A program made the translations under genes and the position numbers. Source: Deltaproteobacteria bacterium (GTDB lineage: Bacteria; Desulfobacterota_E; Deferrimicrobia; Deferrimicrobiales; Deferrimicrobiaceae). From it: a stretch of 37,727 bases of DNA. This document shows, piece by piece, positions 26,624 through 35,439 of the stretch (its first letter is position 1; every line of letters starts with the position of its first letter). Under the pieces are notes generated by a model, which was not told the origin of the DNA, did not search any database, and saw only the letters and a program-made list of their open reading frames with translations. The DNA lies in assembly GCA_023488945.1 (NCBI GenBank), contig JAMDBZ010000039.1:1-37727 (forward strand). The letters are read 5' to 3'.

Positions 26624-27421
26624 TTGGACCAGCCGGTCGGCGTCTTCGATTCGGGGGTGGGAGGGTTGACCGTCCTGCGGGAGCTCGTTCGGGGGCTCCC
26701 CGGAGAATCGTTCCTCTACGTCGGCGACACGGCGCGCGTCCCGTACGGGACCAAGTCCGCGGAGACGGTCGCCCGTTACGCGATCGAGATCGCCAACCAC
26801 CTGATCACCCGGCACGACATCAAGATGCTCGTCGTCGCCTGCAATACGGCGTCGTCGCTCGCCCTGCCGGTCCTGCGCCGGCTCTACCGGATCCCCGTGG
26901 TCGGGATGGTCGATCCGTGCGTGCGGCGCGCGGCCGGCCTTTCGAAGCGCGATTCCGTCGGCGTCATCGGGACCGCCGGGACGATCCGCTCCGGCGCCTA
27001 CGAGCGGGCGTTGCGCGACGCGCTTCCCGCCGCGCAGGTCCGCAGCGTCCCCTGCCCCCTCCTCGTGGCGCTGGCCGAGGAGGGGTGGATCGACACCCCC
27101 GTCACAAGGTCGGTCGTCGCCGAGTACCTCGCGCCGTTCCGGGACGATCCCCCCGACGCGCTGATCCTCGGCTGCACCCATTACCCCGTCCTGAAAAAGA
27201 CGATCCGCGACATTCTCGGGGACGGGACCGTGCTCATCGATTCCGGCGAGGAGGCCGCCCGCGTCGTCGACATCCTCCTCTCCGAGGCGGGCACGAAGAG
27301 CGCCTCCGGCGGGAACGGCGGCGTCCGGTTCCTCGTGACCGACGACCCCGAGCGGTTCGCCCGCGTCGGGGAGGCGTTCTTCGGGCGGCCGATGGGGCGG
27401 GTGGAGAAGGTGGAGCTGTGA
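26624..27421 (+). CDS. murI: Glutamate racemase
   Basis: 265 residues from TTG 26624. Starts with VGVFDSGVGGLTVLREL, typical of MurI. The two catalytic cysteines lie in VVACNTASS (about 73) and GCTHYP (about 184), and FLYVGDTARVPYGTKS is the conserved substrate loop. It makes D-glutamate for peptidoglycan in the cytoplasm. Full length for the family. Its stop overlaps the metH GTG start (GTGA at 27418-27421), so the two are translationally coupled. Confidence 0.96.
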   Translation: MDQPVGVFDSGVGGLTVLRELVRGLPGESFLYVGDTARVPYGTKSAETVARYAIEIANHLITRHDIKMLVVACNTASSLALPVLRRLYRIPVVGMVDPCVRRAAGLSKRDSVGVIGTAGTIRSGAYERALRDALPAAQVRSVPCPLLVALAEEGWIDTPVTRSVVAEYLAPFRDDPPDALILGCTHYPVLKKTIRDILGDGTVLIDSGEEAARVVDILLSEAGTKSASGGNGGVRFLVTDDPERFARVGEAFFGRPMGRVEKVEL

Positions 27422-29875
27422 CGCGGCCTGCGCCGGCGGGGGGATCGTTCCTGAAGCGCCTGTCCCGCGGGCTCGTCCTGCTCGACGGGGCGATGGGGAC
27501 GATGCTCCAGGAGACGGGATATGCGCCGGGGCGCGCGCCCGAGGAGGCCTGCCTCTCCCATCCCGAGACCCTCCTGGGAATCCACCGCGCCTATGTCGCC
27601 GCCGGGGCGAGCGGGCTCACGACGAACACTTTCGGAGCGAACCGGGTCAAGCTGGCCGAATACGGGCTCTCGGCGCGCGCCGTCGAGATCAACGCGGCGG
27701 CCGTCGGCGTCGCGAGGCAAGCGGCGGGCGAGTCCGGCTGGGTGGCCGGGTCGGTGGGGCCGACGGGGAAGTTCGTCGAGCCGCTCGGGCCGCTTTCCTT
27801 CGTCGAGGTCCTTGCGGTCTTCCGCGAGCAGGTGCGGGCGCAGGTCGCCGCGGGCATCGACCTCGTCAAGATCGAGACGATGATGGACCTGCGGGAGCTC
27901 AAGGCCGCGGTCCTTGCGGCGAAGGACGAGGCGCCGGGGCTCCCGGTGGTCGCGATGATGACCTTCGAGGAGAGCGGCGCGACGCTCCTGGGGACCACCC
28001 CGGAGTCGTTCGGCGCCACCGCCGCGGCGATGGGCGCCGACGTGGTCGGGCTCAACTGCTCGGTCGGGCCGGAGAAGATGATCGAGCTCGTCGAGCGGCT
28101 CTTCTCCGTCGTCCCGGGGCCGGTGATCGTCCAGCCCAACGCGGGGATCCCGGTCCTTTCGGGGGACCGGACCGTTTTCCCGATGGGCCCGGAGGAGTTC
28201 GGGGATTACGCGGCCAGGTTCCGGGCGCTGGGCGTCGACGTGATCGCCGGCTGCTGCGGGACGACGCCGGACCACATCCGGGCGGCGCGCCGCGCGCTGG
28301 CCCCGGCGAAGCAGGCGGCGATTCCGAAAAGCCCCCGGCCCATCGTCCCCGAGCCGGTCCTGCGCGTCGCGTCGCGGGGGAAAGTCGTCGCGGTCGGAGG
28401 AGGCTCCTTCGCGGTCGTCGGGGAGCGGATCAACCCGACCGGGAAGAAGGCGTTCGCCGAGGAGCTGCGGGGGGGGGGAGATGGCCACGGTGACGCGCGA
28501 GGCGCGGGAGCAGGCCGCGCTCGGAGCGGACATCCTGGACGTCAACGTCGGGGCGCCGGGTGTGGACGAGCCGGAACTCATGCGCAAGGCCGTGTTCGCG
28601 GCGAACGCCGCGGCCGATGTCCCGATCATGGTCGACTCGGCGGATCCCGCGGCGATCCGGGCCGGGCTCGAGAGCGTCGACGGCCGTCCCGTGATCAACA
28701 GCGTGACCGGCGAGAGGAAAAAGCTCGATGCGGTGCTGCCGCTCGCGGCCCGGTACGGCGCCGCGCTCGTCTGCCTCCCGTTCGACGAGGAGGGGGTCCC
28801 GATGACCGCCGAGGGGCGCCTCAAGGTGGCGCGCCGGATCGTTCGCGCGGCGGAGAGGGCCGGCGTGCCGAAGGAGAGCCTCATCGTCGACGGGTTGACG
28901 ACCACCATCAGCGCCTCCCAGGTGGCGGGGCGCGTGACGCTGGACACCGTGCGGGGGGCGCGGGTCGCGCTTGGCCTTCCCACGATCCTGGGAGTGAGCA
29001 ACGTCTCGTTCGGCCTCCCCGGCCGGGGGCTCGTGAACCGGGTCTTCCTGGCGCTGGCGATGGAGAACGGGCTCTCCGCGGCGATCATGAACCCGCACGA
29101 CGCCGAGATGGGTCACACCGCCGCGGCGGTCCGCCTGCTCCTCGGCGAGGCCGGGTCGGCCGACGCCTTCGTGGAGCGGTTCGCCGCGGAGGACGCCGTT
29201 CGGGGGTTCGGGGGCGGCGGGGTCGCGGGGGACCCCTTCCACGCGGCCGCGGAAGGCGTGTTGAGGGGGGACAAGGTTGCCGTCGTGTCGGCGGTCGAGC
29301 GGCTCCTTGCGGCCGGGACGCCGCCGCTCGAGGTGAGCGAGAAGGGGCTTCTGCCCGGGATGGCGGAGGTGGGCCGGCGGTTCGAGAAGAATGTCCTCTT
29401 TCTTCCGCAGGTCATGGCGTCGGCGGAAGCGATGAAGGCCGGATTCGCCCGGATCCGGGAGGCGATGGGGAAGGAGCACCGCAAGGCGCTCGGGAAAGTC
29501 GTCCTCGCCACGGTGGAAGGGGATGTCCACGACATCGGGAAGAATATCGTGGCGACGCTCCTCGAGAACCACGGCTTCGAGGTGATCGACTTGGGCAAGA
29601 ACGTGCCGGCGGCGCGGATCGTGGCGGAAGCGAAGCGGCACCGGCCGGACTTCGTCGGGCTCTCCGCCCTCATGACCACGACGATGTCGGAGATGCGGAA
29701 CGTGGTCGCCCTGCTCGCCAGGGAGAAGATCAAGGCGATGACGGTGGTGGGGGGGGCCGTCGTGACCGAGGAGTTCGCCGGGCGGATCGGAGCGGCGATC
29801 TACGCGAAGGACGGGATGGACGCGGTGCGGAAGCTCGCGGCCGCCCTCTCCACGCAGAGGACGCTCCCTTTTTAG
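27418..29875 (+). CDS. metH: Cobalamin-dependent methionine synthase, split by a +1 frameshift
   Basis: Two frames together encode about 818 residues of MetH. The first runs from GTG 27418 to about 28478 (homocysteine domain; zinc cysteines in GLNCSVGP and GCCGTTP, then the start of the pterin domain, GERINPTGKKAFAEELR). The second continues from about 28479 (ATG 28481; GADILDVNVGAPGVDEPE), through the pterin domain, the B12 cap and DVHDIGKNIV with the cobalt-ligand histidine (about residue 701), to the TAG at 29875. The break is at ten G (28469-28478); nine G would restore EELRGGEMATV. The AdoMet activation domain is absent, as in several anaerobe MetH proteins. Either a sequencing/assembly indel or a true frameshift; an indel error is more likely. 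Confidence 0.9.
28469..28478 (+). repeat. G10 homopolymer at the metH frameshift
   Basis: Ten consecutive G on the plus strand. The reading frames of the two MetH parts join perfectly if one G is removed. Such tracts are prone both to read errors and to slipped-strand mutation. Confidence 0.95.
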
Positions 29876-29877
29876 CC

Positions 29878-30177
29878 ATGGGCGAGGCCGGCTCCCGGAT
29901 GCTCTCGGGGTTCAACCACAACCTCAAATACAAGGGGAGGATCTTCCACGTCCAGACCGAGGACGGCGGCCGGGAGGCGGCGCAGGTCATCAGCCACGTG
30001 TTCCACGGCGGAGTGATCCTCGACACGGCGAGGCAGTCTTATCGCGATCTCTTCGAGAGGCCGGACTGGCGCGACGCCCTCCGCGAGCGGATGAAGGCGC
30101 AACACCTGGAGGAGATCCGGAAGCTCTACTCCGGACTCCTCGACGCCCGGATGCAGGACCTGCTCGGCGATGATTGA
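29878..30177 (+). CDS. Conserved hypothetical protein, 99 residues
   Basis: ATG 29878 lies two bases after the metH stop; no clear ribosome site is visible, so it may be translated by coupling. The N-terminal GFNHNLKYKGRIFHVQTEDGG and the following SHVFHGGVILDTARQSY resemble a small protein family I have seen in deltaproteobacterial and myxobacterial genomes, without known function. The C-terminal half is charged and helical (LRERMKAQHLEEIRKLYSGLL). No signal peptide and no cysteine. It overlaps the start of ftsE by eight bases and so links the metH and ftsEX transcripts. Confidence 0.75.
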   Translation: MGEAGSRMLSGFNHNLKYKGRIFHVQTEDGGREAAQVISHVFHGGVILDTARQSYRDLFERPDWRDALRERMKAQHLEEIRKLYSGLLDARMQDLLGDD

Positions 30178-30853
30178 GGCGGTCCGGCTGGGCGTGGTGG
30201 GGCGGGGCGGGATCCTCTGGGACGGGCTCGACTTCACGATCGGGGAGGGGGAGGTCCGGCTCGTGACCGGTCCGCCGTCCAGCGGGAAATCGGTCCTCCT
30301 CAAGGTGCTGTCGGCCGGGCTGCGGCCTCACGCGGGGGAGGTCCTCGTCGGGGGACGGTCGCTCTACCGTAACGGGCGCGCCGTGGCGGCCGCGTTCCGG
30401 GCCGAGACGAGCGTCGTGGCGGAGCGGTTCCCCGCGGCGGAAGGAAGGACCGTGAGCGACCTGTTCCGGCTCTCGGCCCTTTCGGCGTCCCGGCTCTCCG
30501 CGGCGGAGTGGAAGCGGCGCGAGGAGGAGCTGCTCGCGCTGGTGGGATTGCCGTCCGCCGGCCCTTGGGGCCTGGCCACCCTGTCCACCTCGGAGCGGGC
30601 ACGGGTCGCGCTCGCGGTGGAGCTCCTCCACGGCCCCCGGTACCTCTTTGCCGACGGGCTCCTGGGGAACGCGGGGGGAGAGTGGGAGGACATCCTGGCG
30701 GGGCTTTTCCGGGCGCTGGCCCGGGAGGGGAAAACGGTCGTCGCGATGGAGCGGGTTCCCCCGCCGCGCCTGGCGCCCGCGGCTTTGACCGGCGTAGATG
30801 TCGGACCGTTCCGGTTCTACCGATGCGAAACGGGAGGGGCCGTCCCGCGATGA
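30170..30853 (+). CDS. ftsE: FtsE-like ABC ATPase with degenerate catalytic motifs
   Basis: 227 residues from ATG 30170. Walker A is intact (GPPSSGKSVLL). The signature motif reads LSTSERARVA instead of LSGGE; after the Walker B aspartate the sequence is ADGLLGN where FtsE has ADEPTGN, so the catalytic glutamate is glycine; and the H-loop is AMER rather than ATHD. No clear Q-loop glutamine is seen. Placement directly before ftsX (ATGA overlap) and envC makes the FtsE assignment firm. FtsEX normally uses ATP hydrolysis to drive EnvC-dependent activation of cell-wall amidases at division; here ATP may be bound but hydrolysed poorly or not at all. Confidence 0.82.
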   Translation: MIEAVRLGVVGRGGILWDGLDFTIGEGEVRLVTGPPSSGKSVLLKVLSAGLRPHAGEVLVGGRSLYRNGRAVAAAFRAETSVVAERFPAAEGRTVSDLFRLSALSASRLSAAEWKRREEELLALVGLPSAGPWGLATLSTSERARVALAVELLHGPRYLFADGLLGNAGGEWEDILAGLFRALAREGKTVVAMERVPPPRLAPAALTGVDVGPFRFYRCETGGAVPR

Positions 30854-31737
30854 GCGCGCGCTCCCCCTGGTGGATCGACTGGTCCCTTGCGCGCGGGGCG
30901 ATCCTCCGCGAGCTTCCGGGACGGTTCGCCCTCCTCCTGGTCCTGGCGCTTTTCTACCTCGCGATGATTCTTTCCGGGGGCGTCAGCCGGCTCCTCGCGG
31001 GACAGTGGTCCGTCACCGCGATCCTCTCCCGCCAGGTCTCCGACGAGGAGGGGCGCGGGATCGCCGGCCACGTTGCCCGCCTTCCGGCGGTGCGGACCGC
31101 GGTCTACAAGGATCCGGAGAGCGCCTGGAAGGAGTTCCTCTCCGCCTACCCCGGCCTGGAGGCGCTGCGCGCGGCCGGCGGGAACCCCCTGCCCGGCTAC
31201 GTCGAGATCCGGTTCCGCCCCGAGCGGCTGACGGAGAGGGACATCGCGGCGGTGACCGGGGTGCTGCGCCCCCTTCCGCAGGTCGAGAGGATCCTGTCCG
31301 GCGGGGAGATGATGTCGAGAATGCTCCGCTTCAAGCGATGGGCGGACGGGACCCTGTGGGCCGGACTCGGCCTTGCCTGTGCCGCCGTCTTCTGGGTGCT
31401 CGCGCTCCAGGAAAGGGCTCGGGTCCAGGCGCTCAAGGGCGACGTCGCCTTCCTCGCCGAGCGCGGGGTCCCCGTGGGAGCGATCGGCCGGCGCCGCGCC
31501 GCTTCCGCCGCATTGGTCGGCGGACTCCTGGCGTCCGTGGCCGCAGCGCTGGCCGTGCTCGCGATGGCCTCCTTCCGAAATCTCCATCCGGCCCTGGGGG
31601 CGGTCCTGGGCGGGGTCGAGGATCTCGCCGAACCCCCGCGGGTGTTTCTTGCCGCGGCCTTCCCGCCCGCCGCGGCGTTCCTGTGGGGCGCCGCTTCCCT
31701 CTTCGGATGGCGGGCGGCGCGGTCCCGTCCCGGATGA
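30850..31737 (+). CDS. ftsX: FtsX-like permease subunit
   Basis: 295 residues from ATG 30850, overlapping the ftsE stop. One transmembrane helix at about 24-44, then an extracytoplasmic domain (about 45-165; SRQVSDEEGRGIAGHVARLPAV, with PGYVEIRFRPERLTERDI), then three helices at about 172-190, 220-240 and 265-290. This is the FtsX layout. The extracytoplasmic loop is where FtsX binds EnvC, whose gene follows with an ATGA overlap. It acts in the inner membrane at the division site. Sequence identity to well-studied FtsX looks low, so the call leans on topology and gene order. Confidence 0.85.
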   Translation: MSARSPWWIDWSLARGAILRELPGRFALLLVLALFYLAMILSGGVSRLLAGQWSVTAILSRQVSDEEGRGIAGHVARLPAVRTAVYKDPESAWKEFLSAYPGLEALRAAGGNPLPGYVEIRFRPERLTERDIAAVTGVLRPLPQVERILSGGEMMSRMLRFKRWADGTLWAGLGLACAAVFWVLALQERARVQALKGDVAFLAERGVPVGAIGRRRAASAALVGGLLASVAAALAVLAMASFRNLHPALGAVLGGVEDLAEPPRVFLAAAFPPAAAFLWGAASLFGWRAARSRPG

Positions 31738-33095
31738 CCGCCCTGCGCGCCGCCGCCCTCGTGCACCGTCTCGCAAATACCTTGGCATTCGAGCGCCGCT
31801 GCATCCGCTCCAGCTTCGTTGCGCTCCTTCGCCGTACTCTCCCAGTACGGCATCAGTTGCGCGCCTCGCTGGCGCGGCGCATCGACGCTCTCGGGGCGTC
31901 ACGCTATTTACGAGACGGTACACTGGCGCTCCTGGCGGCGGCCTGCCTCGTCCTCCTGCCGGCCCCGTCTTCCCTTCATGCCGCCTCCGAGTCTCCGGCG
32001 CGCCTCCGGAAGGAGAAGGCGCGCCTCGAGGAGATGAAACGGAAGGCTACGAGGGCGGCGGCCGACCTCGCGGAAACGATGGCGAAGGAGAAGATGACCC
32101 GGGGGCGGATGAAGGAGCTCCAGGAGAAGCTCGCCCGCCAGAAGCGGCTCCTCGCCCGCCTGGACCGCAGGCTCGCGGACCTCTCGCGGCGTCTCGGGGA
32201 CATGGAGGACGAGATCCGCCGGCTCGATGCGGAGCGGGAGTCGTCGGGACGGCGGATGGCCGGGGGGACGGCCCGCATCTTCGAGGCGGACCGGGCGAGG
32301 AGCGGAACGATCGCGGGAGATGCCCGGGACGAGCGGCTCCGGTACTTCGCGGGCCTCGTCCTTTCGGACGAGGCGGCCCGTTACGGGCGGCTTTCGGTCG
32401 CGCAGGAGGGGCGGGAGGAGCAGAAGGCCGGCCTCGAGCGGACCCTCGAAGCCTCGCAGCACAAGAAGAAGCGGGAGCTCTCGTTCGGGCAGGCGCTGGC
32501 CTCGCGAAAAGAGGCCGAAGGCCGCCGCCTCGCCGAGATCAACCGGAAGAAAAGGCGGACGGAGAAGGAGCTCAAGGCTCTCCGCGCCCGGATCGCGGCG
32601 ATGGAGGCGCTCGTGACGAGGATCGAGAGGCGGATATTGAGCGGGGAACGCCGGGCGGGAAGGCCCCCGGCCGGGAAGCCCGCCCGGTTCGCTTCCGTGC
32701 CGGGCGGGCTCGTCGCGCCGCTCCCGGGCCGGGTCGTGGGCCGGTTCGGGAAGCAGAGGGATCCCGCCTTCGACGTCGTGATCGAGAACCGGGGGGTCGA
32801 GATCGAGGCCCCGTCGGGCGCGGTCATCAGGGCGGTGGGAAAGGGGGAGGTCGTCTTCCTCGGGAGCGTCAACGGCTATGGGGAGGTCCTCATCCTGCAA
32901 CACGGCAGCGGGCTTTTCTCCGTCTACGGGAAGGCGGAGTCTTTTTCCGTCAAATACGGTCAGGTGGTCATGGCCGGGCAGCCCGTGGGGCGCCTTCCCG
33001 CCAACCCGGACGGGAAATCGGTGCTATACTTGGAACTCAGGGCGGGCGGGACCGCCATCGATCCGCTGTCGGTGATCCCCATTCCCCATGGATAA
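31734..33095 (+). CDS. envC: EnvC-like murein hydrolase activator, frame extended by an inserted palindrome
   Basis: 453 residues if started at ATG 31734, which overlaps the ftsX stop. Residues 1-9 (MTALRAAAL) are followed by about 54 residues encoded by a palindromic element, then LALLAAACLVLLPAPSSLHAA, a signal-peptide-like core near 64-84. Mature part: coiled coil (about 85-320) and a LytM/M23 fold (about 325-450) in which the zinc ligands are lost (IENRGVEI for HxxxD, LYLELR for HxH), as expected of EnvC, a non-catalytic activator of amidases. It works in the periplasm with FtsEX. There is no alternative ATG between the element and the signal core, so the extended N-terminus is either tolerated, a signal anchor, or disabling. 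Confidence 0.85.
   Translation: MTALRAAALVHRLANTLAFERRCIRSSFVALLRRTLPVRHQLRASLARRIDALGASRYLRDGTLALLAAACLVLLPAPSSLHAASESPARLRKEKARLEEMKRKATRAAADLAETMAKEKMTRGRMKELQEKLARQKRLLARLDRRLADLSRRLGDMEDEIRRLDAERESSGRRMAGGTARIFEADRARSGTIAGDARDERLRYFAGLVLSDEAARYGRLSVAQEGREEQKAGLERTLEASQHKKKRELSFGQALASRKEAEGRRLAEINRKKRRTEKELKALRARIAAMEALVTRIERRILSGERRAGRPPAGKPARFASVPGGLVAPLPGRVVGRFGKQRDPAFDVVIENRGVEIEAPSGAVIRAVGKGEVVFLGSVNGYGEVLILQHGSGLFSVYGKAESFSVKYGQVVMAGQPVGRLPANPDGKSVLYLELRAGGTAIDPLSVIPIPHG
31761..31923. repeat. 163-bp palindromic element with 19-bp terminal inverted repeats, inside envC
   Basis: GTGCACCGTCTCGCAAATA (31761-31779) and TATTTACGAGACGGTACAC (31905-31923) are inverted repeats with two mismatches. 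The interior is itself palindromic: GCCGTACT-CTCCC-AGTACGGC forms a perfect eight-pair hairpin (about 31831-31851), and the arms GAGCGCCGCTGC and GCGCATCGACGCTC are partly complementary. It has no room for a transposase, so it resembles a MITE or REP/BIME-type unit. No clear target duplication is visible. It contains no stop in the envC frame. Confidence 0.8.
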
Positions 33096-33135
33096 TCCTT
33101 TGAATACGCCAGGTGGCGCTGCAAGGAGGCGACGG

Positions 33136-34515
33136 ATGAGAGGAAAGAGGTGGTGGACCCCGGTGGCGATCGTGTTTGTCTTTCTCGTGGGGTTCATATC
33201 GGGGGACATCACGGTGTCCCGCCATTCGGCGCAAGCCACCGTGGCCTACAGCAAGCTCAAGGTTTTCGGCGACGTCCTTTCGGTGATCCAGAGCAGCTAC
33301 GTCGAGCAGCCCAACGTCGACGAGCTGATCAAGGGCGCCATCAAGGGAATGCTCCAGACGCTCGACCCCCACAGCTCGTACCTCACGCCGGACATGATGA
33401 AGCAGGTCGAGGTCGAGACGAAGGGGCAGTTCGGCGGGTTGGGAATCGAGATCGGGATGAAGGACAGCGTCCTGACGATCATCGCCCCGATCGAGGACAC
33501 GCCGGCGTTCCGGGCCGGCCTCCAGGCGGGCGACAAGATCGTCAAGATCGAGAACGAGTCCACGCGCGACATGACCGTGATGGACGCGGTGAAACGGCTG
33601 CGCGGCGAGGCGGGGACCCAGGTGACGCTCTGGATCGTCCGGGAGGGGCTTGCGGAGCCGAAGTCGTACACGATCACCCGGGACATCATCAAGATCAAGA
33701 GCATCAAGTGGAAGGCGATGGGCGACGGGATCGGCTACGTCAAGATCACCCAGTTCCAGCAGGATACCGACCAGGAGCTCGAAAAGGCGCTCCAGGCGCT
33801 GTCGAAGGAGAAGGGCGGGCTGAAAGGTCTCGTCCTCGACCTGCGCAACAACCCCGGCGGGCTGCTCGACCAGGCGGTCAAGGTGTCCGACGAGTTCATC
33901 GATTCCGGGCTCATCGTCTACACGGACGGCCGGCTGGAGAACCAGAAGTTCAAGTTCACGGCGCGCCGGGAGGGGACCTACACCGGCTTCCCGATCGTGA
34001 CGCTCGTCAACGCCGGCTCCGCTTCCGCCTCGGAGATCGTGGCGGGCGCGCTCCAGGACCACGGCCGGGCGATCCTGCTCGGCACGCGGACTTTCGGCAA
34101 AGGGTCCGTCCAGACGATCCTGCCGATGGAGGATGGCTCCGCGCTTCGCCTGACCACGGCCCTCTACTACACGCCCAACGGCCGGTCGATCCAGGCGAAG
34201 GGGATCGAGCCCGACATCGTCGTGCGCGACGGGCGCGAGGCGCCCGAGGGGCACCCCGCTCCGCTTCGCGAGAAGGACATCGAGCACCATCTCAAGGGGC
34301 CCGACGAGGAGGCGGCGAAGCCGGCGCCGCCCGCTCCCGGGAAGAAGAAGGAGGAACCGGGCGTCAGGAAGAACGGGACGAAGGGGCCGGCTGCCGACGA
34401 GGAGACGCGGAAGGAGGGCGGCAAGGACCCGCAGCTCGATCGCGCGGTGGAACTCCTGAAGGGCTGGGAGATCTTCAAGCTGCGGTTCGGGGACAAGCAG
34501 CCCAAGGCTTCGTGA
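33136..34515 (+). CDS. ctpA: S41 carboxyl-terminal processing protease
   Basis: 459 residues from ATG 33136, chosen over the in-frame ATG 33088 because AAGGAGG sits at ideal distance before it and the upstream ATG overlaps envC. A signal anchor (about 8-27) is followed by the S41 N-terminal helices (DPHSSYLTPDMM), a PDZ domain (about 85-165; GGLGIEIG, GLQAGDKIVKIE) and the catalytic core, with the serine in NAGSASASEI and the lysine in GTRTFGKGSVQ. The C-terminal tail of about 80 residues is Lys/Glu/Pro-rich. These periplasmic proteases trim or degrade proteins from the C-terminus and control cell-wall hydrolases, matching the ftsEX-envC context. Confidence 0.95.
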   Translation: MRGKRWWTPVAIVFVFLVGFISGDITVSRHSAQATVAYSKLKVFGDVLSVIQSSYVEQPNVDELIKGAIKGMLQTLDPHSSYLTPDMMKQVEVETKGQFGGLGIEIGMKDSVLTIIAPIEDTPAFRAGLQAGDKIVKIENESTRDMTVMDAVKRLRGEAGTQVTLWIVREGLAEPKSYTITRDIIKIKSIKWKAMGDGIGYVKITQFQQDTDQELEKALQALSKEKGGLKGLVLDLRNNPGGLLDQAVKVSDEFIDSGLIVYTDGRLENQKFKFTARREGTYTGFPIVTLVNAGSASASEIVAGALQDHGRAILLGTRTFGKGSVQTILPMEDGSALRLTTALYYTPNGRSIQAKGIEPDIVVRDGREAPEGHPAPLREKDIEHHLKGPDEEAAKPAPPAPGKKKEEPGVRKNGTKGPAADEETRKEGGKDPQLDRAVELLKGWEIFKLRFGDKQPKAS

Positions 34516-34531
34516 CCGCCGGCGGTTCGGG

Positions 34532-35431
34532 ATGAAAAACCGCTCCGTGCCGCGCGGAGGCCGGGCTCACAGGGTGTGGCGGTGGGCGGGGCTGGCGCTC
34601 CTGGCGTTCCTGGCCGGCCTCGTCTCCATCGCGGTCATCGTGCTCCTGCCGGGGGGCGAGCGGAAGGACGAGGGGGGAGCCGGGCCGTTCTCCGAGCCCT
34701 CCAAGGGGCCGAACGCCCCGGCTCCCCCGCAGGGGCCTCCCGCGCCGTCCGCGCCGGCGCCACGGCTGGCCATCGTCGTCGACGACTTCGGGTATAACCC
34801 GACGCGCGATGCCGAGTGGCTCTCCGTCCCGGAGAAGATCACTGTGGCCGTCATCCCCTTCGGTCCCTCCTCCCGCCAGATCGCGGAATCGGCCAAGGCC
34901 CGCGCGTTCGGGGTGATCATCCACGCCCCGATGGAGCCGGAAGGGCAGGCGGCGGACCGGACCGAAGGGTTCCGCTTCCGCCGGGGGATGGACGCGGGGG
35001 AGATGGAGGGGCTTCTCTCCCGCATGACGGCGAACATCCCGGAAGCGACGGGGGTCTCCAACCACATGGGGTCGGCCTTCACCTCCGATCCCGGGGCGAT
35101 GGACCGGTTCTTCCCGGCGCTCAAGGCCAGGGGCCTCTTCTTCCTGGACAGCGTGACCTCCTCCCGGTCGGTCGCGCAGGAGGCGGCGCAGCGGGCGGGC
35201 GTCCCGATCCTTCGCCGCGACGTCTTCCTGGACGTGGAAGGCGCGGATGAGGAGATGCGCCGGCAGTGGGCCAAGGCGGTCGCCCTCGCCGCGGAGCGGG
35301 GAAGCGCCGTCCTCATCTGCCACGCCCGGCCGGAAACGCTCGGGCTGATCAAGGAGCTCCTCCCGGGGCTGCAGAAGGCCGGTGTCCGCGCCGTGACCCT
35401 GGACGAGCTCGTCCGCGGCGCGCAGGGATAG
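34532..35431 (+). CDS. Divergent polysaccharide deacetylase family protein (YibQ/DUF610 type)
   Basis: 299 residues from ATG 34532. N-terminal transmembrane anchor (about 17-42), a Pro/Ala-rich linker (about 50-78), then a NodB-like fold: RLAIVVDDFGYN, TVAVIPFGPSS, IIHAPMEPEG, SNHMGSAFTS, FFLDSVTSS and a final LICHARPETL. This matches the divergent deacetylase family commonly found next to envC and ctpA in proteobacteria. Substrate and activity are not established for the family; position suggests peptidoglycan or another envelope glycan. It starts 16 bases after ctpA. Confidence 0.88.
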   Translation: MKNRSVPRGGRAHRVWRWAGLALLAFLAGLVSIAVIVLLPGGERKDEGGAGPFSEPSKGPNAPAPPQGPPAPSAPAPRLAIVVDDFGYNPTRDAEWLSVPEKITVAVIPFGPSSRQIAESAKARAFGVIIHAPMEPEGQAADRTEGFRFRRGMDAGEMEGLLSRMTANIPEATGVSNHMGSAFTSDPGAMDRFFPALKARGLFFLDSVTSSRSVAQEAAQRAGVPILRRDVFLDVEGADEEMRRQWAKAVALAAERGSAVLICHARPETLGLIKELLPGLQKAGVRAVTLDELVRGAQG

Positions 35432-35439
35432 GAGAGATC

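Noticed and set aside
28481..29875. A separate gene for a pterin/cobalamin-binding methyltransferase
   Set aside because: It begins in the middle of the MetH pterin domain, and the missing part is directly upstream in another frame, so it is the second half of metH. The ATG at 28481 also has no properly spaced ribosome site.
31761..31923. CRISPR repeat or transposon gene
   Set aside because: Only one palindromic unit is present, with no spacer array and no room for a transposase.
33025..33030. TATACT inside the end of envC, similar to the -10 box at the window end
   Set aside because: No acceptable -35 hexamer at 16-18 bases upstream, and it falls in coding sequence (VLYLEL), so chance is more likely; ctpA can be transcribed from upstream.
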